Assembly (NCBI GenBank): GCA_001770785.1
Contig: MERZ01000348.1
Location: 1-10,113, forward strand
DNA length: 10,113 bases
Source of the DNA: Burkholderiales bacterium RIFCSPHIGHO2_12_FULL_61_11
GTDB taxonomy: Bacteria > Pseudomonadota > Gammaproteobacteria > Burkholderiales > Burkholderiaceae_C
Direction: 5' to 3'
The position numbers were made by a program, and so were the translations under genes. Shown in pieces: positions 6,903-10,113 of the stretch (the stretch's first letter is position 1; each line of letters starts with the position of its first letter). The notes below the pieces were generated by a model that had not been told where the DNA came from, ran no database searches, and saw only the letters and a program-made list of their open reading frames with translations.

Positions 6903-7535
6903 CTATCCGCGAAGGAGCGGAAACAGCTTGCCCAGGCCCCCGGCCATCACTTCAACCGCCAGCGCTGCCAGAATCAGGCCCATCAAACGGGTCATGACAT
7001 TGATGCCGGTTTTCCCGAGCACGCGGGAAATCGGTTCGGCCAGCGAAAAACACAGCGCCGTCGCCAGGCCAATCACCACGCCGTAACCCACCAGCGTGCC
7101 GAGCTGGAAAAACGTCTTCGCTTTTTCAGCGTAAATCACCACCGTGGACATGGTGGCCGGCCCGGTGAGCAGCGGAATGGTCAGCGGCACCACGGCAATG
7201 CTCGCGCCCATGGCCGCCTTTTCCGCGCCGTCTTCGAGTTCGTGTGTGTTGGGCTTGGCCTCGGCCGGCTGGGCATTAAGCATGTTCATGGAACTGATCA
7301 GCAACAGCATGCCGCCACCGACCTGGAAACTCGCCAGAGAAATGTTGAAGAACGCCAGAATATGCAGCCCCATCAAGGCGCTGGTGGCAATCACCACAAA
7401 CGCGCTGAACGAGGCAACGACGATGGTGCGCCGCCGCTGCGCCTTTGAAAAATCCTGCGTGTAGTGGATAAAGAAAGGCACGATCGCCAGCGGGTTGACG
7501 ATGGCCAGCAGCGTGACAAGGGGTTTGAAATCCAT
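6903..7535 (-). CDS. MarC family integral membrane protein (UPF0056)
   Basis: Inner-membrane protein of 210 residues in the MarC/UPF0056 family; members usually have six membrane helices and no firmly established substrate. Key stretches are LLAIVNPLAIVPFFIHYT near the N-terminus (the NP-x-x-x-x-P-F motif), FQVGGGMLLLISSMNML near 70-86, the hydrophilic loop AEAKPNTHELED, then VVPLTIPLLTGPATMSTVVI near 115-134 and the repeat-like GINVMTRLMGLILAALAVE near 178-196. The length is usual for the family. ATG 7535 is preceded by a weak purine-rich GAAAGAAC. The TAG stop is only six bases from the palindromic element, so the gene converges with the lipid operon. Relatives are often mislabelled as antibiotic-resistance proteins; no such role is shown. 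Confidence 0.9.
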   Translation of the reverse strand: MDFKPLVTLLAIVNPLAIVPFFIHYTQDFSKAQRRRTIVVASFSAFVVIATSALMGLHILAFFNISLASFQVGGGMLLLISSMNMLNAQPAEAKPNTHELEDGAEKAAMGASIAVVPLTIPLLTGPATMSTVVIYAEKAKTFFQLGTLVGYGVVIGLATALCFSLAEPISRVLGKTGINVMTRLMGLILAALAVEVMAGGLGKLFPLLRG

Positions 7536-7793
7536 GGAAGTTCTTTCGCGGGTCGTTCGTCAAATGGAGGGTTTAACGGCGGCGGGCAAGGGCGGCATTT
7601 GACCTGGGTTTGACCAGTATCGGCGCAAAGTGGTCATCCGCGCAAAGTTTGATCCTGGCCCCTGATTCAAGCCTCGGACGGGGAGCCAGAAAAAATCGAA
7701 TGGGAACAGGCAATTGCGAAAAATCTCAGGTGCTTTTTTCTTGCCTGCGCAGTTTCTGTATTGGGGCTGCATCAGTTCGGCGGTCACCCCCCT
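7536..7793. other. Gene-free spacer between marC-like gene and ssb-like gene
   Basis: No reading frame here looks coding. The stretch includes the short direct repeats described separately (7598-7648). It also has A/T-rich runs near 7690-7740 (AAAAAATC, CTTTTTTCTTG) that contrast with the flanking GC-rich genes. The run of T around 7733-7739 is not preceded by a clear stem, so I do not call a terminator. The region should contain the promoter of the marC-like gene. Confidence 0.45.
7598..7648. repeat. Tandem-spaced short direct repeats, possible IS21-type end
   Basis: ATCGGCGCAAAGT at 7619-7631 recurs as ATCCGCGCAAAGT at 7636-7648 (12 of 13 identical, period 17). TTTGACC occurs twice at 7598-7604 and 7609-7615. 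TGACCA (7611-7616) and TGGTCA (7631-7636) form a small inverted pair around the first repeat. Ends of IS21-family elements carry several short repeats with a similar GGTCA...TTTGCGCCGAT flavour on the opposite strand, so this could be the tip of a lost element. No istA or istB coding remains, so the family call is only a guess from form. Confidence 0.3.
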
Positions 7794-8105
7794 TTACTCG
7801 TCGGCCCTGTGTGGGTGCACCGCAAGGACACGTTGCGCAACCAAATCAAGCGCCGGTCGTGCATTGCCTTGCTTGTCGGTCCAGACCTTTGGCGTGAGGC
7901 TTCCCGCTATTGCCACAGCGTCACCCTCGCGCATTTCAAGCAATGCTGCCATGGGGGCGTCATCGAACGTGATCACGTTGACCATCAGCGTCTCACCATC
8001 GCTGGTTTGGGCCCGGACCTTGGCGACCACAAACGGCTTGTCGCCCTTGCCCATGCGCCGCTCCGGGTCACCAAACACCTTACCTGCTATCAATCCATCA
8101 ATCAT
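7794..8105 (-). CDS. Small single-stranded DNA-binding (OB-fold) protein, plasmid/ICE type
   Basis: Encodes 103 residues with the look of a short SSB found on plasmids, integrative elements and phages. The start MIDGLIAGKVFGDPERR and then KPFVVAKVRA, ETLMVNVITF, LLEMREGDAVAIAGSLTPKV and ALDLVAQRVLAVH follow the five-strand OB-fold pattern. It lacks the long acidic C-terminal tail of housekeeping SSB (about 160-180 residues, ending DDDIPF), so it may bind ssDNA without recruiting the usual partner proteins. ATG 8105 has TGGAG seven bases upstream; the adjoining GTG codon is an alternative, and an open frame continues further upstream but with non-family sequence. It stands alone, divergent from a decayed mlaF, with no conjugation or replication gene nearby, which suggests a stranded piece of a mobile element. 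Confidence 0.75.
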   Translation of the reverse strand: MIDGLIAGKVFGDPERRMGKGDKPFVVAKVRAQTSDGETLMVNVITFDDAPMAALLEMREGDAVAIAGSLTPKVWTDKQGNARPALDLVAQRVLAVHPHRADE

Positions 8106-8211
8106 CACGGCTCCACTTGGTAAATGGCAATCATGCCATCCGTCCGCTGCCCGCAATACGGAGCATCGAAAGACTTTCAGGGTTTGGGCAACTTCCTGTC
8201 CTGGATCCCCT

Positions 8212-8496
8212 ATCATTTGAGTGCCGGGCGGGATGGCCAAGCGCATTGGAATAGCGCGTGCGATTGCACTGGACCCGGAATGGCTGATGTACGACGAACC
8301 TTTTTCCGGTCTCGAATCGATCCGATTTCGCTTCGTGTCGCGGGAAGAGGTACGCAAAAGCACCGATCCGCTGGTGTTCCAGTATGTGAATGAACGCCCG
8401 AATGGCCCGGTGTGGTTTCATTACCCGGCCGTCGCTATTGATGAAGATTTTGGTATCTCCAGCCATTCCAAACCAGCGCCTGGTGTTTCCCGATGA
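8212..8496 (+). pseudogene. Decayed, internally deleted mlaF (lipid ABC transporter ATPase)
   Basis: An open stretch of about 91 codons from 8221 reads [20 protein letters not shown] then [13 protein letters not shown], the ABC signature and Walker B of MlaF. It jumps straight to [20 protein letters not shown] and [10 protein letters not shown], the typical betaproteobacterial MlaF C-terminus, which ends at about 8430. The segment that should lie between, with the D-loop end and the catalytic His of the H-loop (about 50 residues), is missing. So is the whole N-terminal half with Walker A. Just before, TTGAGTGCCGGGCGG (8217-8231) looks like the Leu-Ser-Gly-Gly codons with a one-base shift. The remaining ORF then runs on in unrelated sequence to 8496. 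It cannot bind or hydrolyse ATP. It is not a copy of the intact mlaF in this window, whose signature and tail differ. Confidence 0.72.
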
Positions 8497-8811
8497 GTTG
8501 GGACAAAGCGTCAAATTAGTCGATTCGGGGGCCTTGTGCCGATCCCTGAATGAGCGCCCGGCTTTGTCGGTCAAGGTTGCTGGACATGGGCGATCGAAGC
8601 GCTGGGCCTGGTCACTGGAGCATCGGCAGAGCCGGTCAATTTTTGGCCTGGCCCAACACCCCGGCGCGGTGGCTCCCACCCACCCCGCGCGTGGCCTCTC
8701 CCCAAGTTAGGGATGGACGGGTTGTAACAATACGCATACGATGTGCTCCTTTGTATTTATCGCCCCCGTGTTGCTTGAACGGGAAAGAGTCATAAATGTG
8801 GGTGGACATTA
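8497..8811. other. Intergenic stretch between mlaF remnant and AT-rich gene
   Basis: About 315 bases with no gene I can support. The reading frames crossing it resemble no family. Composition changes from GC-rich to AT-richer after about 8720, which probably marks the left edge of the foreign segment that carries the next gene. No palindromic terminator or tRNA-like attachment site is visible. Confidence 0.4.
8714..8742 (+). promoter_or_regulatory. Possible sigma-70 promoter of the HEPN-like gene
   Basis: TGGACG (8714-8719) and TACGAT (8737-8742) each match four of six consensus bases and are separated by 17 bp, the ideal spacing. They lie about 70 bp before the ATG at 8812 and near the change to AT-rich DNA. 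Matches at this level are common by chance. Confidence 0.22.
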
Positions 8812-9903
8812 ATGAAATTCTGCTATTCGCCGCAAAGATCTAGTAACTCACGAACGCAATACTATTTTGACCTAGAAGGTCAGAGGCTAGTGGTCGTGTA
8901 CAGGCAAGGAATAGAAGGTTTTGAAAGGAAAGGCGGCGAGTACGTCGATACCTTTATAGTACGAGAAGAAAAATGCTACGATATTGACCTCCGTTCATTA
9001 GCAAATGGCCTACCTAAAACACCGATCAACTTCGTTGTGGAATGCTTTATCGATGCTGACTCGGTCGTCAACCTTAAACTTCTAAAGCAATACGGTGCAG
9101 ATGAGAATGACGATTTTGCAATAACATTTCCTTCTTGGAATACCATTTCAGTCAGCGGATACGACTACGAAATCGACAAGACGACTTCCTTAACCAAATT
9201 TGAAGAACTGGTCGCTGTCTGGCGCATACAGCTAAGCGAAATATTGGCACAAACTTATAACGTGTGCTGGAATTTAAACGAAGAATATAAAAAACTTGCT
9301 AGCCAATCGCCCCCCGTTGGATCGCTAATCTCCATACGCTCACTTAAAACCTCGACGCTTCAGAACACAATCCTGTATGTTGAGGCTGTTGCAAATTTTC
9401 TTGTTTCGATCGCTATCGCCGTTAACGTCCAGTTAGAAGGAGCTCCTCTGAAAAAAACAGAGCTAACCGAGAATGAAACTGCAGAATTGTTAGAAAAAAA
9501 ATATATGGCGCTTGAAAAAAAGCTCGTCTACGCCATTGACAGAATTAATGCCATTTCAGGCATAACGTCAAAAATCGACAAGAACAGTCCCAATTGGGCC
9601 AGGTTCAAAAAACTAAAAAAAATCAGAGACTCATTAACTCACGTAAAAATTAAAAATGTTTCCGAATACGTTGGCCCAACGTTGGATAGTATGCTGTCAT
9701 CGGTACGAATTTTGGATGAAAATTTACTTGATTGTGTCAGAGTTGTACATTGGCTAAACTGTTTTATGGACGATTTTTTCGGTTCGTTAGTCACTAAACA
9801 GTCGTCCTTTGCACGATCATTCAACGACACGGTGGCATTACTTTTGATTGAACTAGGTTCTTCAATTAACGGCACCACAGTCGAGGAAGTACTCAGTAAA
9901 TAG
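8812..9903 (+). CDS. Hypothetical protein with HEPN-like R-x4-H motif, foreign composition
   Basis: A 363-residue protein I do not recognise as a named family. Residues 1 to about 120 look beta-rich (TQYYFDLEGQRLVVVYRQGI, FVVECFIDADSVVNLKLL). Residues from about 125 onward look mostly helical, with LEKKYMALEKKLVYAIDRI near 225 as a possible coiled coil. At 272-277 stands RDSLTH inside WARFKKLKKIRDSLTHVKIK. This R-x4-H arrangement at the end of a helix, with an acidic residue after the Arg, is the active-site motif of many HEPN ribonucleases, found in toxin-antitoxin, abortive-infection and CRISPR-linked proteins. No signal peptide or membrane helix is evident. GGTGGA lies seven bases before ATG 8812. 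The gene is far richer in A and T than all others here (several A7-A8 runs), a sign of horizontal transfer. No antitoxin partner is seen. The ORF is solid; the HEPN call is tentative. Confidence 0.8.
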   Translation: MKFCYSPQRSSNSRTQYYFDLEGQRLVVVYRQGIEGFERKGGEYVDTFIVREEKCYDIDLRSLANGLPKTPINFVVECFIDADSVVNLKLLKQYGADENDDFAITFPSWNTISVSGYDYEIDKTTSLTKFEELVAVWRIQLSEILAQTYNVCWNLNEEYKKLASQSPPVGSLISIRSLKTSTLQNTILYVEAVANFLVSIAIAVNVQLEGAPLKKTELTENETAELLEKKYMALEKKLVYAIDRINAISGITSKIDKNSPNWARFKKLKKIRDSLTHVKIKNVSEYVGPTLDSMLSSVRILDENLLDCVRVVHWLNCFMDDFFGSLVTKQSSFARSFNDTVALLLIELGSSINGTTVEEVLSK

Positions 9904-10113
9904 GGAGTAGAACAGGGCGAAATCTTTGCTGTCGATGGCGAAGTGCGTTCCTCGAGTCGATTCCTGTCTCTCAAAGCAGGGGAAGGATAGCGATCCATTG
10001 CCCAGAATCGCCTAAGTTTGGGAGCCAACTGGAACTCGAACCTGCGCAGGATTGCGTTCCCGAAAAAGCAGTCAGGGCAGGACGATAACGCGCCTATATT
10101 CATCGGTTGCTCG
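9904..10113. other. Right-edge region, no gene supported
   Basis: The 210 bases after the AT-rich gene return to higher GC. After the TAG stop the same frame continues open for 29 codons (EQGEIFAVDGEVRSSSRFLS in part) to another TAG, and the opposite strand also has an open frame. Neither shows a start with a ribosome site nor a known motif. I see no terminator hairpin. The composition break at about 9900 may mark the right edge of the acquired segment. Confidence 0.4.

Noticed and set aside
7647..7659. GTTTGATCCTGGC, identical to the core of the 16S rRNA 5' end
   Set aside because: Only 13 bases match and the next bases (CCCTGATTC) do not follow 16S rRNA. No rRNA sequence continues on either side, so it is chance.
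7560..7787. 75-codon minus-strand frame upstream of the marC-like gene
   Set aside because: It has no motif and no ribosome site, and it crosses the repeat-rich spacer.
8131..8679. 182-codon minus-strand frame
   Set aside because: It is antisense to the mlaF remnant and has no recognisable domain; its sequence is rich in Arg, Ser and Pro, as in random frames.
9904..9993. In-frame continuation of 29 codons after the HEPN-like gene's TAG
   Set aside because: It could suggest stop-codon read-through or a truncated gene, but the composition changes at the stop and no motif is seen in the extension.
10021..10060. GGTTCGAGTTCC on the minus strand, like a tRNA T-arm and a possible attachment site
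   Set aside because: The bases on either side do not form the five-pair T-stem, and no acceptor or anticodon arm can be folded nearby.

Overview
The window comes from a high-GC proteobacterium, most likely a betaproteobacterium of the Burkholderiales. The evidence is the high-GC codon usage of most genes, the compact MlaE/MlaF/MlaD/auxiliary-lipoprotein operon of an outer-membrane lipid transporter (so a Gram-negative with an asymmetric outer membrane), and a decayed second mlaF whose C-terminus reads like the betaproteobacterial form. The genus cannot be fixed from sequence alone.

Left part (1-2784): a complete DUF72 (YecE-like) gene at the left edge is followed by a REP-like palindrome and a frameshifted remnant of an outer-membrane efflux factor. 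A full-length GMC-family FAD oxidoreductase follows on the minus strand. A 370-base spacer with no recognisable gene separates it from the divergent transport operon.

Centre (3157-6736): four tightly packed plus-strand genes encode an MCE-type ABC lipid transporter: a permease with a fused N-terminal STAS-like domain, its ATPase, a membrane-anchored MCE substrate-binding protein, and an ABC-auxiliary outer-membrane lipoprotein of the PqiC type. The stop-start distances are 1 bp, 13 bp and a 4-bp overlap, so they are surely one transcription and assembly unit. Together they should span the inner membrane, periplasm and inner face of the outer membrane and move phospholipid or a similar lipid between the membranes. 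No mlaC or free mlaB is present; the STAS domain fused to the permease probably replaces MlaB.

Junction (6733-6899): a miniature inverted-repeat element with 20-bp perfect termini and a nested cruciform lies exactly between the operon and a convergent MarC-family membrane protein gene. It is flanked by CTAA direct repeats, the left of which carries the last gene's stop codon.

Right part (7536-10113): this is accessory, mosaic DNA. It holds short direct repeats that may be an IS21-type end, a small plasmid/ICE-style single-stranded-DNA-binding protein gene, a deleted mlaF pseudogene, and an AT-rich 363-codon gene of foreign composition. That last protein carries an R-x4-H motif in a helical C-terminal half, which suggests a HEPN ribonuclease and possibly a defence gene. 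It is the best candidate for something undescribed. The last 210 bases hold no gene I can support.
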